Notes: generated from the letters alone by a model not told the origin. 64,000 bases of DNA from an uncultured Prevotellaceae bacterium (GCA_900320845.1 ONTS01000001.1:62001-126000), one strand, 5' to 3'; positions 52,778 to 61,657 are shown, counted from the stretch's first letter. A program made the numbers and translations.

Positions 52778-53404
52778 CTATTTCAGATAGCCCACGGGGT
52801 GGTTGAGTATAGGCTCTTCGCCTTCCTTCAGTTGCAGTTCCTTGACGATGGTGTCCACATCCATGGAGGCGCGTGCTACAGTTCCAAGTCCCAGAGCGGT
52901 AGCAGCCAGATAGATGTTCTGCGACACATAGCCTGCATCCATGCAGCCGTAGTCGTGACCGCGGCGGCTAAACTCGTAGGTGCGGCTCACCAGCAACAGG
53001 TTGACAGGGGCAGTAGCGGCAAATGCCTGTTGTGAGGCAAGGGCCTGACGGAGGTCTTTCTTGCTGACAAGCAGTAGCTTGTTGGCTTTGGCATCGTAGC
53101 GGTAAGCACCGTCAGCGGCGCACACATACACTTCGATGTCTTGCTTGTTGATGGCTGAAGGGGCAGTAATCTTACCCGTCTTCTGGTCGCTCACGCCGCA
53201 GGCTGCCCACAGCAGGCACGACAATGTGGCGTCGTCCAGTGCCTTGTCGGCATATTGGCGGATGCTACGACGCTGCATCAGCACCTCGTTGATGGGACGT
53301 TGGGCGTCGGCAGGGAACTGAGGAGCAGGCAGAACGCGCTCCGTCTGTGCAGATACCGAGATGCTGCCGAGCAGCAGAAGGGATAAGGTAATAAGGTGTT
53401 TCAT
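52778..53404 (-). CDS. Secreted nitroreductase / SagB-type oxidoreductase
   Basis: 208 residues with a signal peptide (to SVSAQ, about residue 20). The nitroreductase fold has the FMN-binding RRSIRQYADKALDD near 45-58, then LLWAACGVSD and SAINKQDIEVYVC. The later part, MDAGYVSQNIYLAATALGLG, is characteristic of SagB/ThcOx-like members. Flavin-dependent reduction is likely; the substrate is unknown. The exported location is unusual but recurs in Bacteroidetes. It lies after the pantothenate kinase gene, 63 bases apart on the same strand. Confidence 0.88.
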   Translation of the reverse strand: MKHLITLSLLLLGSISVSAQTERVLPAPQFPADAQRPINEVLMQRRSIRQYADKALDDATLSCLLWAACGVSDQKTGKITAPSAINKQDIEVYVCAADGAYRYDAKANKLLLVSKKDLRQALASQQAFAATAPVNLLLVSRTYEFSRRGHDYGCMDAGYVSQNIYLAATALGLGTVARASMDVDTIVKELQLKEGEEPILNHPVGYLK

Positions 53405-53467
53405 AATGATAGGTGTTGGTTTGTTAATGATGCATGCGTTGTCGGTGGGGCGGATGGCTGAACGTTG

Positions 53468-54295
53468 TTATTTCTTCTTGTTGAGGTACACCAGTGCGGC
53501 GCCTATGGCAGTGCAGTATTCTGCATACTTCGGTATACGGAAGTGCACCTTGTACAGCTTTTCCATCATGGGGAATACGTCTCTGCACTGTGGCAGCAAG
53601 GTGAGGTTGCCGATGAGTATGAGCTCGCGTGTGCCGCTGTTGAGTGCTGCGAGTACGGCTGCCGATCCCACCGACTGCAGCACCATGTGTATGATGCCCA
53701 GTGCTATGTCCTCCTTCGGTGCGTCGGCCGTGATGCGTCCGAGCAGCGATGCCGTTGCCGTCATGGGCAGTCCGGGCAGCGGATGGGCGCTGATGTCGCC
53801 TATAAGGAGGTTCACCCGTTTGATGTTGCCCTGCATGGCGAGCGCCGACACTTGGCGTATGTCATCCGTCTTGAGCAGCAGACGCGACAGTCCATTGAGG
53901 GTTCCGCCGCCGATACCTGTGCCGCCTATGTGGCGTATCTCCTCGTCTTTGCATCTAACGAGGGAGGTGCCGGTGCCCATGCTCACGACAAGTATGTCGT
54001 TGAGGCGCGACTCAAAGCGTGCCCCCAGACCATCGGCGTCGAACTCCTCCGCCTTCATCATCGGAACATCGTACACCAGTTTGTCTACATAAGCGCTGCC
54101 CACGCCCGTCAATACCACCTGTTCCACGTCCTCAAGGCTTATCTTGTTGTCGCAGAGATATTTGCCCAGAGCTCCGTAGAGCGAGGTGATGGGGTCGTTG
54201 GCAGTGATGCGCATGGGAGCAGTCACCTTCATGTCGCGAATGCCGACAATCTTTGTCGTGCTGATGCCGACGTCAATACCGATTACGTATTTCAT
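53468..54295 (-). CDS. coaW: Type II pantothenate kinase
   Basis: 275 residues, an ASKHA-fold kinase. The phosphate-1 motif is IGIDVGISTTK (residues 5-15); VLTGVGSAYVDKL, VSMGTGTSLVRCKDEE and GGTGIGGGTLNGLSRLL complete the acetate/sugar-kinase-like fold of type II PanK. It phosphorylates pantothenate in the first step of CoA synthesis and is generally less feedback-inhibited than type I. The later step gene coaBC is 6 kb away. A promoter (TACTTTTG, 54319-54326, minus) is directly upstream. Confidence 0.93.
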   Translation of the reverse strand: MKYVIGIDVGISTTKIVGIRDMKVTAPMRITANDPITSLYGALGKYLCDNKISLEDVEQVVLTGVGSAYVDKLVYDVPMMKAEEFDADGLGARFESRLNDILVVSMGTGTSLVRCKDEEIRHIGGTGIGGGTLNGLSRLLLKTDDIRQVSALAMQGNIKRVNLLIGDISAHPLPGLPMTATASLLGRITADAPKEDIALGIIHMVLQSVGSAAVLAALNSGTRELILIGNLTLLPQCRDVFPMMEKLYKVHFRIPKYAEYCTAIGAALVYLNKKK

Positions 54296-54318
54296 GTTGC
54301 AGTGTTGTTTGTTGTCGG

Positions 54319-54326
54319 CAAAAGTA
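54319..54326 (-). promoter_or_regulatory. -7 box of coaW
   Basis: Minus strand TACTTTTG at 54319-54326. Confidence 0.65.
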
Positions 54327-54378
54327 CGAACAACCCTGTAATAATGTGCTGTTCAATATAGAAAAATCGTGAAAGGGG

Positions 54379-54409
54379 TTTGTCGGTTGTATGTTTTTAC
54401 CGACCTTTG
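54379..54409 (+). promoter_or_regulatory. Promoter of rnpB
   Basis: TTTG (54379-54382), a 19-base spacer, then GACCTTTG (54402-54409). The -7 box lacks the consensus TA but the spacing is exact. Confidence 0.65.
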
Positions 54410-54415
54410 CCCCGC

Positions 54416-54832
54416 GTTTGCAGTGTGACGGCTTGCCGCTGGCGGCTCCTCGTGGGCTGCGGGAGGAAAGTCCGGGCAGCATAAGGCACTCCACTGGCGA
54501 AAATACCAGTTGTCGGCGACGGCAAGTGACGATAGAAGAAAACAACCGCCTGTCCCGCAAGAGGCAGGTAAGGGTGAGAAGGTGGTGTAAGAGACCACCA
54601 GCCGCCGGGTGATCGGCGGGCTGTATCGGCTGGAGGCTGCAAGTTCATGTATACCATCGACGGAGGGCAGCCTGTCCGAGTGTAGGAGCACCCATGTGCG
54701 TCCTGCTACGATGGAGGGTAGAACGCTAAAGCCCTGGGGAGACTCATGGCGTAGATAAATGGCAAGCACCGACGGAATCCTTACGGAAACCGTCGGCACA
54801 GAACCCGGCTTACAGGTACACTGCAAGCCTTT
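54416..54832 (+). ncRNA. rnpB: RNase P RNA (class A)
   Basis: All diagnostic blocks are present: GAGGAAAGTCCGGGC near the 5' end and ACAGAACCCGGCTTACAG near the 3' end (P4 strands). P1 is formed by GCAGTGT (54420-54426) with ACACTGC (54818-54824), and the RNA ends CAAGCCTTTTTTAT. It is the catalytic subunit that trims tRNA 5' leaders. Its own promoter precedes it. Confidence 0.97.
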
Positions 54833-54892
54833 TTTATGCTTTTACGGCAGACTTACCGGTAGGGTGAGCCTCTGTAGGCGTGCGATATGGCA

Positions 54893-55384
54893 TCAGTGTA
54901 CACGGCTCTTGGCTACATAACCCAGAAAACGGTCGTAGTCGTACACCTTCACCCAACCGCTGTTGTATGGGCGGTACTGTATTTCGTAGCCCACGGCAAG
55001 CTGTCCAGTGATGGCATAGTTGGTCCCTGGTCCCTTGCGTATGTTGACATAGGTGTCGCGCGGGTCGACAATGACGCCCGTGCGCAGCTTGGTCGAGTTG
55101 GTGTTGGTGCCGGTGGGGTTCACGCGCTTGATGCAGTTGGTGGCCATGTAGCCCATGAAGCTGCTACTCTTTTTGGCTGAGTACACTCTGCTCCAGCCGT
55201 TGCTCATGGGGGTGTAGTACAGATAGTCGCCCGACTGATACCGACTCACGATGGCATATTTGGTGCCTGGTCCTTTACGTATGTTGGTGTAGCCGTCGGG
55301 GTCGTACACACGGCCGTAGTGTTGCTGCGCCGAGACACTGACAACAGCAGCCAGAGCAAGGAGGAAAAATAAAATTCTTTTCAT
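54893..55384 (-). CDS. Secreted protein with two bacterial SH3 domains
   Basis: 163 residues from ATG 55384 (signal peptide MKRILFFLLALAAVVSVSAQ). Two SH3_3-type repeats are seen: GRVYDPDGYTNIRKGPGTKY and, after a Thr/Asn linker, GVIVDPRDTYVNIRKGPGTN. Each is about 60 residues. These domains bind peptidoglycan peptides in secreted proteins. No catalytic domain, so a wall-binding or sensing role is inferred. 37 bases after the upstream membrane-protein gene, in the same transcript. Confidence 0.88.
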   Translation of the reverse strand: MKRILFFLLALAAVVSVSAQQHYGRVYDPDGYTNIRKGPGTKYAIVSRYQSGDYLYYTPMSNGWSRVYSAKKSSSFMGYMATNCIKRVNPTGTNTNSTKLRTGVIVDPRDTYVNIRKGPGTNYAITGQLAVGYEIQYRPYNSGWVKVYDYDRFLGYVAKSRVH

Positions 55385-55421
55385 GGTTATAAAGTTTAAT
55401 AGTGAATAATAGGGGGCTGTG

Positions 55422-55823
55422 TCATTCGGTCTGTCGTTCCGGGTCGGCAGCCAGCACAGCCTCGATGTAGGCCCTGACACCGCTATCCTCCAGTGCCGTT
55501 GCCTTGCGACGTGCCATGTTTTTTACCATAAAATGATACCCCACGCACAGCAGCAGGCCTATGGCTACGCCCGAGAGCAGAGCCAACTCGTACTTCAGAA
55601 ACAAGGACATCAGACCTATGGGTATCACCATTAGCATGCCCATGATGGTGAGATGCTTGCGCTGCTCAGCCATCTGATCGCGGTGGGGATTCATCAGGTA
55701 CAGGTAGTCGTCCATGTCTTCTTCCGAAGTGTCGAAGTCTTCGGGGTGAGGAAACGAGGGGTTGGTACGGTTGCGCGCTATGAGCTGGCGCAGACGCTTT
55801 TCTTCTTTCTGTGTAAGGGTCAT
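55422..55823 (-). CDS. Small two-helix membrane protein, unknown function
   Basis: 133 residues. A charged N-terminus (MTLTQKEEKRLRQLIARNRT) with an acidic stretch (EDFDTSEEDMDDYLYLMNPH), then two helices at about 58-100 (HLTIMGMLMVIPIGLMSLFL and ALLSGVAIGLLLCVGYHFMV), and a basic/Ala tail. No known family recognised. A promoter (TAACTTTG, 55845-55852, minus) drives it with the SH3 gene. Confidence 0.75.
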   Translation of the reverse strand: MTLTQKEEKRLRQLIARNRTNPSFPHPEDFDTSEEDMDDYLYLMNPHRDQMAEQRKHLTIMGMLMVIPIGLMSLFLKYELALLSGVAIGLLLCVGYHFMVKNMARRKATALEDSGVRAYIEAVLAADPERQTE

Positions 55824-55844
55824 AATATGAGGGTTTCTTTGCTA

Positions 55845-55852
55845 CAAAGTTA
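55845..55852 (-). promoter_or_regulatory. -7 box of the membrane protein-SH3 pair
   Basis: Minus strand TAACTTTG at 55845-55852. Confidence 0.65.
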
Positions 55853-55881
55853 GGTAAACACAGCCGTTCTTACAAATATAT

Positions 55882-55912
55882 TTTGCAGATTGTTGAACAA
55901 TGTCTACTTTTG
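55882..55912 (+). promoter_or_regulatory. Promoter of the YkvA-like gene
   Basis: TTTG (55882-55885), a 19-base spacer, then TACTTTTG (55905-55912). Confidence 0.75.
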
Positions 55913-55954
55913 CAGGACACAAGGATTAAAACCTTAACATCAGACGTATAGCTT

Positions 55955-56338
55955 ATGGAACTTCCCGATTTTATGTCATATAAGGATAAATTTTCTCCGC
56001 GCAGTTTCTCGGAGAAGATTTCGCGTATAGCCAAACGCGCTGGTGCCAAACTCATATATGTGGCACTCATCCTCTACTATATGTTGCAGAGCAAGAAGGT
56101 CTCGCTGAAGGATAAGGCACTTATCCTCGGTGCGTTGGGCTATCTCATCTCACCCCTCGACGCCATCCCCGATGCCATCCCTATTGCCGGACTGGGTGAC
56201 GACCTCGGAGTGCTGATGTTTGCGCTGAAGAAAGTGTGGGACAACGTGTCCGACGAAGTGCGCGAAAAGGCACGCAAACGACTGTCGAAGTGGTTCGACG
56301 AGGATGAGATAAAGGAAATAGACACTTTGTTTGACTAA
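55955..56338 (+). CDS. YkvA family (DUF1232) membrane protein
   Basis: 127 residues. The DUF1232 core DKALILGALGYLISPLDAIPDAIPIAGLGDD (given here as DKALILGALGY and SPLDAIPDAIP at about 52-75) is the family hallmark, with a hydrophobic hairpin and a charged C-terminal helix. The function is unknown; members are small inner-membrane proteins. Own promoter; no partner gene. Confidence 0.9.
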   Translation: MELPDFMSYKDKFSPRSFSEKISRIAKRAGAKLIYVALILYYMLQSKKVSLKDKALILGALGYLISPLDAIPDAIPIAGLGDDLGVLMFALKKVWDNVSDEVREKARKRLSKWFDEDEIKEIDTLFD

Positions 56339-56428
56339 CGGCGTGCCACGCTGTAAGCCGCAGGTGGAGACTGCCGAATACTCTTCGACGGGAGAAAGGA
56401 AATAGTACCTGTCAACAACAACCAAAAA

Positions 56429-56467
56429 AGACGCTGCGAATGTTGTAAAAAGACATTCGCAGCGTTC
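56429..56467 (-). terminator. Terminator of tRNA-Cys
   Basis: ACGCTGCGAATGT (56431-56443) with 56453-56465, a 13-bp perfect stem; the minus strand continues CTTTTTTGG. Confidence 0.8.
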
Positions 56468-56474
56468 TTCTCTG

Positions 56475-56546
56475 AGGTGCCTAGCGGATTCGAACCGCTG
56501 TGCTCGGTTTTGCAGACCGGTGACTAAACCACTCATCCAAGGCACC
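56475..56546 (-). tRNA. tRNA-Cys (GCA)
   Basis: Acceptor GGTGCCT/AGGCACC with U73 discriminator. Anticodon loop CTGCAAA gives anticodon GCA. T arm AGCGG-TTCGAAT-CCGCT. 72 bases; CCA not encoded. A -7 box TACCTTTG (56570-56577, minus) lies upstream, with TTTG at 56598-56601. Confidence 0.96.
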
Positions 56547-56569
56547 AAAAGTTTTGCATAAAGCGCATG

Positions 56570-56601
56570 CAAAGGTAGTAGTTCCGTTTTGTTCTGCCAA
56601 A
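56570..56601 (-). promoter_or_regulatory. Promoter of tRNA-Cys
   Basis: Minus strand TTTG at 56598-56601, a 20-base spacer, and TACCTTTG at 56570-56577. Confidence 0.75.
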
Positions 56602-56718
56602 TGATTTGCGTTTTTTTCCTTTTCTGACGTCGTACATCAGTGTCGATAGCAGCACTGTTGAGCCACCAGTGCACATCAGTTTTTGCCCGACTTCCTCGGC
56701 ATTGGGCTACCTTCATAC

Positions 56719-56743
56719 ACCAATCTCAACGACTTTGCTTTTT
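56719..56743. repeat. Partial copy of the 22-base repeat, site C
   Basis: ACCAATCTCAACGACTTTG followed by CTTTTT matches 30075-30100 at all but two positions. The rest of the tRNA-Cys to recN gap shows nothing recognisable. Confidence 0.6.
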
Positions 56744-56812
56744 CATCGTTGCCCATCAGCGTACTGAATGGGGTAGGGTGCGGCGCTCGTTGTTGTCTGC
56801 CAGTACGGCATG

Positions 56813-58483
56813 TCATTCTTCTGCCGCCTGTAGCAGCACCCGTGCGTTGTCCTGTGCCTCGCGGCTGATGCTGCTGCCGCTCAGCATCTGGGCTATCTCT
56901 GCCACACGCTCGTCGGCAGACAGTTGCTGCATGCGTGTCGTAGTGGTGCCGCTTGTGTCCTCTGTCTTGTAAACACGGTAGTGTGTCTTGCCCATGGCGG
57001 CAATCTGCGGTAGGTGCGTGATGGCAATGACCTGTCGCCCTTCGCGTCCCATCTCGCGCATGATGCGTGCCATACGCTCCGCCATCTGGCCGCTCACGCC
57101 AGTGTCTATCTCGTCGAAGATGATGGTAGGAAGATGTACAGCGTGGCTCAACATGGCTTTCAGCGAGAGCATGACGCGTGCCGTTTCGCCTCCCGATGCT
57201 ACCTGTGAGAGGGGCATGAGTGGTGCGTTGCGGTTGGCGGTGAAGAGGAATGCCACCTTGTCGGCACCATCAGCACTGAGCGGTCGGGGTGTTATCTGCA
57301 CCTCGAAGCGCACGTTGGGCATGCCTAGCTGGGTGAGACGGGCTGCCATCTCCTTCTCCACCTTGCGTGCTGCCGTGATGCGTGCTGCCGTGAGGGCTTC
57401 CGCCTGTCGGCGGCAGATGTCGCCGTGTGCCTGCACTTGCTCTTCGAGCAGGCGCAACTGTTCGTCGCTGTTGTCAATAAGCGAGAGCTGTTCCTGCAGA
57501 TGGGCAAGGTGGGTGAGCAACTCTGTATTGTTGTTGAGGTGATATTTCTGTTGCAGATGGTAGATGGTGTCGAGCCTGTTGTTGACTTCCTCGAGTGCCG
57601 ACGGATCGAAGTCTACGCGCTCGGCATGGTTGTCGAGTTCGGAGGCGAGGTCCTTCAGCTCTATCAGACAGCTCTCCATGCGCTCCGACAGCTCCTCGGC
57701 AGGTGCGTACACGTGGGATGCCTCCTCGGTATGTGCTGCTGCCGTCTTGAGCCGTTCGAGTATGCCTCCGTCGTCGTTGAGCAGCTGTGTGGTGGCGTAG
57801 AGCGATGCCTTGATGTCCTCGGCATGGCTCATGGTCTGGCGGTCGGCTTCGAGTTGTTCCTGCTCGTCGACCTGCAGACGCGCCGTCTCCAGCTCGTCGA
57901 CCTGGTAACGTAGGAAGTCGGCATCAGCGGTTGACTGCTGTATGCGTTGCTTGAGGACTTCGAGCTCTTTGGCAGCAGATTGCCAGCGGGCGTATGCCGT
58001 GCGATATTCTGCCAATGCCGGGGCGTGGCTGGCAATGATATCGACCACGGAGAGCTGGAAGTCTTCGGTCTGGAGCAGCAGGTTTTGGTGCTGACTGTGT
58101 ATGTCGATGAGGCGCTCGCCGAGCTGTCGCATGAGCAAGAGTGCCACGGGTGTGTCGTTGATGAAGCTGCGGCTCTTGCCGTTGGCTGAGAGCTCGCGGC
58201 GCAGAATGGTGTCCGAAGGGTCGAAGTCGAGTTCGTTGTCGTTGAAGAAATGCTCGTCCATGGCAGCCTGCGAGAGGTCGAAGTGTGCCTCTATGGTGCA
58301 GCGGTCTGTGCCAGCCTTGATGGCTTTGAGGTCGGCACGCTGACCGAGGAGCAGCCCGATGGCACCGAGAATGATGCTCTTGCCGGCACCAGTCTCGCCC
58401 GTAATGACGGAGAAACCGTCACCGAACGTCATGTCTAGCTCGTCGATGAGGGTGAAGTTGCGTATGTAGAGATGGGTAAGCAT
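56813..58483 (-). CDS. recN: DNA repair protein RecN
   Basis: 556 residues from ATG 58483, which gives the standard N-terminus MLTHLYIRNFTLIDELDMTF. SMC-like ATPase: Walker A GETGAGKS (29-36), a long central coiled coil (about 155-370), the signature LSQVASGGETARVMLSLKAM, and Walker B TIIFDEIDTGVSG. It holds DNA ends together during double-strand-break repair. The neighbouring DUF4835, coaBC and dnaN genes are its usual company in Bacteroidetes; here an AT-rich gene separates it from them. Confidence 0.96.
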   Translation of the reverse strand: MLTHLYIRNFTLIDELDMTFGDGFSVITGETGAGKSIILGAIGLLLGQRADLKAIKAGTDRCTIEAHFDLSQAAMDEHFFNDNELDFDPSDTILRRELSANGKSRSFINDTPVALLLMRQLGERLIDIHSQHQNLLLQTEDFQLSVVDIIASHAPALAEYRTAYARWQSAAKELEVLKQRIQQSTADADFLRYQVDELETARLQVDEQEQLEADRQTMSHAEDIKASLYATTQLLNDDGGILERLKTAAAHTEEASHVYAPAEELSERMESCLIELKDLASELDNHAERVDFDPSALEEVNNRLDTIYHLQQKYHLNNNTELLTHLAHLQEQLSLIDNSDEQLRLLEEQVQAHGDICRRQAEALTAARITAARKVEKEMAARLTQLGMPNVRFEVQITPRPLSADGADKVAFLFTANRNAPLMPLSQVASGGETARVMLSLKAMLSHAVHLPTIIFDEIDTGVSGQMAERMARIMREMGREGRQVIAITHLPQIAAMGKTHYRVYKTEDTSGTTTTRMQQLSADERVAEIAQMLSGSSISREAQDNARVLLQAAEE

Positions 58484-58607
58484 GTGCAGAATAGAGGCGT
58501 TAAGGTAGTTTAGAATGGTAGTCTTCAGGTGTTGTGTCGTCGCAAGCGAATATGCTTGGCGCGACATTGTCTACGAATGCCAAATCCTTAATAACTTCAT
58601 CTTATTT

Positions 58608-59327
58608 CTACCAATTGAACTTCTTTACTTTTAAGATACCTTCATACATTGACGATACTCGTTCATAATCAAGAAATTTAACACGTTTTGCAATAGGTGA
58701 ATAAATCGAAACATTTAGCTTGTCTTCAAATTCTTGCTTCCGATGGGCATTAGCGACAATGTAAAAGTTAGCATAAAAATCTTGCAACTCGTAAAATTTT
58801 GAAAGTGAATTCTTTATATCTGTAGTATGTTCTACCTCATAAAAGTCAGATGGCATATTCCTTTCATTAAACCAAATGACATCTATTGTCTTGGCGCGTC
58901 TAAGAAGATTTTGGTAGGTGAAGTTGGGAAGCTCTGTTGTGTCTGTAAGGTCGCCTAGATATTGTTCGATAAATTTTTTGTGTTTGTCTTGTGGTGGAAT
59001 GTAGGTTGTGAAATTTTGTAATTTTCCTATTTCAATCAAAAGACCTTGATAATAGCCATGACTGAAAATTTCCTCACTTTGTTTGTTCCCAATCTTTAAT
59101 TCAAACTTACGCAGGACTTCATCACGACACTCTTGTAATGCCCATAGGCCTGGTTGTATTTTGAAAATTCTTGGACTTTGTTGTACGATTCTTCTAATCG
59201 ATTCATTTGGAGTTTTTGTCTTCCATGAAGAAGAATCTATAACTTCATACAATCGTTTTAATGTAGAGTAACCACCATTTTCCCGTATAGCATCAACTAC
59301 TTGTGTCTCTTGTGTGATTTTTTTCAT
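58608..59327 (-). CDS. AT-rich gene: winged-helix plus PD-(D/E)XK-like probable nuclease
   Basis: 239 residues. Residues about 5-70 fit a HARE-HTH/winged-helix pattern (QVVDAIRENGGYSTLKRLYE, then TPNESIRRIVQQ and FKIQPGLWALQE). Residues about 145-215 carry a possible nuclease core: TIDVIWFNE, then FYEVEHTTDIKNSLSKFYEL, where the D and the ExE/E residues with a following helix recall the PD-(D/E)XK fold of Mrr-like restriction or defence enzymes. Base composition is roughly a third G+C by eye, against well over half in its neighbours, and codon use differs. Acquired by transfer and active in defence: inference. No methylase partner. Confidence 0.6.
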   Translation of the reverse strand: MKKITQETQVVDAIRENGGYSTLKRLYEVIDSSSWKTKTPNESIRRIVQQSPRIFKIQPGLWALQECRDEVLRKFELKIGNKQSEEIFSHGYYQGLLIEIGKLQNFTTYIPPQDKHKKFIEQYLGDLTDTTELPNFTYQNLLRRAKTIDVIWFNERNMPSDFYEVEHTTDIKNSLSKFYELQDFYANFYIVANAHRKQEFEDKLNVSIYSPIAKRVKFLDYERVSSMYEGILKVKKFNW

Positions 59328-59361
59328 ATATCTAATGCGTTTTTCGTTGCAACAAAACCGC

Positions 59362-60267
59362 TTACTGTCTTATTTTGTCCCAGGCGTTTTTCTGTGAGGC
59401 GTTGATGGAAAAGAGTATCTCGTAAACTGATTCCTTTTCCTTCTGGGTGCCTTTTCCTTTATATATATTGGCGAGTTCGTCGCGCTTGTAGTCTGTCCAT
59501 ATCTGCGGCAGCATGCTCATGGGCTTGTCTTCGTGACACTTCTTGAGCTGTTGCTCTATCGCCGTGGTGATGTTGGTGCGTCCGCGGTCGCTGTTGTTTG
59601 CCATCTCATCGAGTCCAAGGCGGTAGTAGTCGTACTGCAGCTGCCGGAAGGGTTTCATACCAGGGTCAAGGTAGTCGTTGATGATGGCATAGCGGTTGCG
59701 GTCGCTGTCGAAGGCTTTCCACCCGGGGAAGTTCAGATTTTGAGCATTGTTGGCCAATACCATGCAACGCTGCAATACATCGTCGCCACCCATGGGAGAG
59801 AAGGAGTCGAGGTTGAGCCCGATGATGAGCAGGGCGTAGTAGGCGAAGAGCGCTGTGGTCTGATTGTCGACAAACTCTTCGTTGAATTCCAGCTGGTCGA
59901 ACTGCGAAAACTCGAAGTTAAACTCATTGTCTTTGTTGTTGTACAGGGTAGTGGTGTAGGCGGAGTTGTAGACAGGGCGGTTGCATTGTATCATGGCATT
60001 GCATGTCATGAGGTTGGTGGCCTTGTCATATTTGGTCACGGTGATGCTGAAGCTGCAGTTGATGCGTTCGTGTTTCTGAAACTGCAGGTTGGTCCACTGT
60101 CGTTCGTTGAGAAACTGTTCGAGTGTCTGTTGCAGATTTTCGAACACTGCCACGTCGGTACCTTGCACCTGTGAGTGGTTGATGGTGACGCGTGCCATGA
60201 GTTCCTGGGCCTGTATCTGACAGCAGGCGGCTACGACGAGGACGAGCGTGAGGAGAAAGTGTCTCAT
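59362..60267 (-). CDS. DUF4835 secreted protein (PorD-like in some databases)
   Basis: 301 residues with a signal peptide (to CQIQAQ). The body alternates strands and helices: LMARVTINHSQVQGTDVAVF, the ERINCSFSITVTKYD strand pair, LTLYNNKDNEFNF-like strand, LNLDSFSPMGGDDVLQRC, and LDEMANNSDRGRTNI. This is DUF4835, conserved in Bacteroidetes and placed next to coaBC and recN. Some databases name it PorD and tie it to the type IX system; I am not certain of that link. Location: periplasm or outer membrane. Confidence 0.85.
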   Translation of the reverse strand: MRHFLLTLVLVVAACCQIQAQELMARVTINHSQVQGTDVAVFENLQQTLEQFLNERQWTNLQFQKHERINCSFSITVTKYDKATNLMTCNAMIQCNRPVYNSAYTTTLYNNKDNEFNFEFSQFDQLEFNEEFVDNQTTALFAYYALLIIGLNLDSFSPMGGDDVLQRCMVLANNAQNLNFPGWKAFDSDRNRYAIINDYLDPGMKPFRQLQYDYYRLGLDEMANNSDRGRTNITTAIEQQLKKCHEDKPMSMLPQIWTDYKRDELANIYKGKGTQKEKESVYEILFSINASQKNAWDKIRQ

Positions 60268-60280
60268 AATGGTTGGGGTG

Positions 60281-61495
60281 TTACAGTATGCTTACTACAT
60301 GGTCGATGATATCGCTTGCCACGTCGCTCTTCGGCTTTTTGTCGAAAGGTGTTGCACCGTGTCGGTCGATGATGGTTATCTGGTTGTCGTCGTTGCGGAA
60401 GCAGGTGCCTTCGTTGCGCATGGAGTTGAGCACGATGAAGTCGAGATTTTTCTTCTCCAGCTTCTTCTGTGCGTTGCTTTCTTCGTCGTTGGTCTCGAGT
60501 GCAAAGCCTACGAGGCGCTGATGGGGTTGCTTCAGCTGTCCGAGCGCGGCTGCGATGTCGCGCGTTGGCAAGAGGTTGAGCACCAGTTCGTCGCCCTCGC
60601 GTTTTATCTTCTTGTCGGCAACGTGCGCCGGGCGGTAGTCTGCCACGGCGGCACAGAGTATGGCTACGTCGCTGTCGGCGAAGCAACGGGTGGTTGCCTG
60701 GTACATGTCTTCACAGCTTTCGACGTCGATGCGTCGTATGCTGGGCGAGCAGGTGAGGGTTACCGGTCCTGCCACGAGGGTGACGTCGGCACCGCGGCGC
60801 AGACATTCTTCTGCCAAGGCAAAGCCCATCTTGCCGCTGCTGTAGTTGCCTAAGAAGCGTACAGGGTCGAGTTTCTCGTAGGTGGGGCCTGCGGTGATGA
60901 GCACGCGCTTGCCCTTCATGTCATCAGCGGGGGATGACGGCGCCGATGGCTCGCTGCCGAAGAACTGCTCCAGGGTTTCGACGATGCGCTCAGGCTCTTC
61001 CATGCGTCCCTTACCGTCGAGTCCGCTGGCAAGAAAACCGCTACCCGGTTCGATGACGTGGTTGCCGAAAGCCTGCAGACACTGCATGTTCTGCTGCGTG
61101 GTGGGGTGTTGATACATGTCCAGATCCATCGCCGGAGCAACAAACACGGGTGCTTTCATCGACAGATAAGTGGTGATAAGCATGTTGTCTGCCACGCCAT
61201 GTGCCATCTTTGCCAGCGTGCTTGCCGTACAGGGTGCCACCAGCATGGCGTCGGCCCACAAGCCGAGGGCTACATGTGAGTGCCATGTGCCGTCGCGCTG
61301 GGCGAAGAAATCGCTGATGACGGGCTTCTGTGTCAGTGCCGACAGTGTGATAGGAGTGATAAACTCCTTGCCTGCCGGGGTGATGACAACCTGCACCTCT
61401 GCGCCTTTCTTGACGAGCAGACGGATGATATGACAAGCTTTATAGGCTGCTATCGAGCCTGTGATGCCGAGAACGATATGTTTTCCTTGAAGCAT
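60281..61495 (-). CDS. coaBC: Bifunctional phosphopantothenoylcysteine synthetase/decarboxylase CoaBC
   Basis: 404 residues from ATG 61495; an upstream in-frame start at 61672 gives a Pro/His/Thr-rich leader and overlaps the dnaN terminator, so it is rejected. The CoaC domain (1-190) binds FMN: LGITGSIAAYKACHIIRLL, the catalytic His in GTWHSHVALG, and PAMDLDMYQHP. The CoaB domain (about 200-404) has RVLITAGPTYEKLDPVRFLG and AAVADYRPAHVADKKIKR. It carries out two successive steps of CoA synthesis. It sits 13 bases before the DUF4835 gene on the same strand. Confidence 0.95.
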   Translation of the reverse strand: MLQGKHIVLGITGSIAAYKACHIIRLLVKKGAEVQVVITPAGKEFITPITLSALTQKPVISDFFAQRDGTWHSHVALGLWADAMLVAPCTASTLAKMAHGVADNMLITTYLSMKAPVFVAPAMDLDMYQHPTTQQNMQCLQAFGNHVIEPGSGFLASGLDGKGRMEEPERIVETLEQFFGSEPSAPSSPADDMKGKRVLITAGPTYEKLDPVRFLGNYSSGKMGFALAEECLRRGADVTLVAGPVTLTCSPSIRRIDVESCEDMYQATTRCFADSDVAILCAAVADYRPAHVADKKIKREGDELVLNLLPTRDIAAALGQLKQPHQRLVGFALETNDEESNAQKKLEKKNLDFIVLNSMRNEGTCFRNDDNQITIIDRHGATPFDKKPKSDVASDIIDHVVSIL

Positions 61496-61620
61496 GGTCG
61501 GTGATGTGGGATTGGGGGGATGATAGATAGTAGGATGGTGGGGTGTTGTGTTGTGTTGACGTCTGACAGTGCTTGTGCTGCTGCCTGATGCGTGACGGAT
61601 GGGGATGTGGGAGTTTGAAA

Positions 61621-61657
61621 AACCCCGTTGTCTGAGGTCGTCAGACAGCACGGGGCT
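61621..61657 (-). terminator. Terminator of dnaN
   Basis: CCCCGTTGTCTGA pairs with TCAGACAGCACGGGG, with a one-base bulge; the minus strand continues GGTTTTTC. Confidence 0.75.

Noticed and set aside
54353..54826. 157-residue minus-strand frame (starting MQCTCKPGSVPTVSV)
   Set aside because: It lies wholly on the complement of RNase P RNA; the frame is an artefact of that gene.
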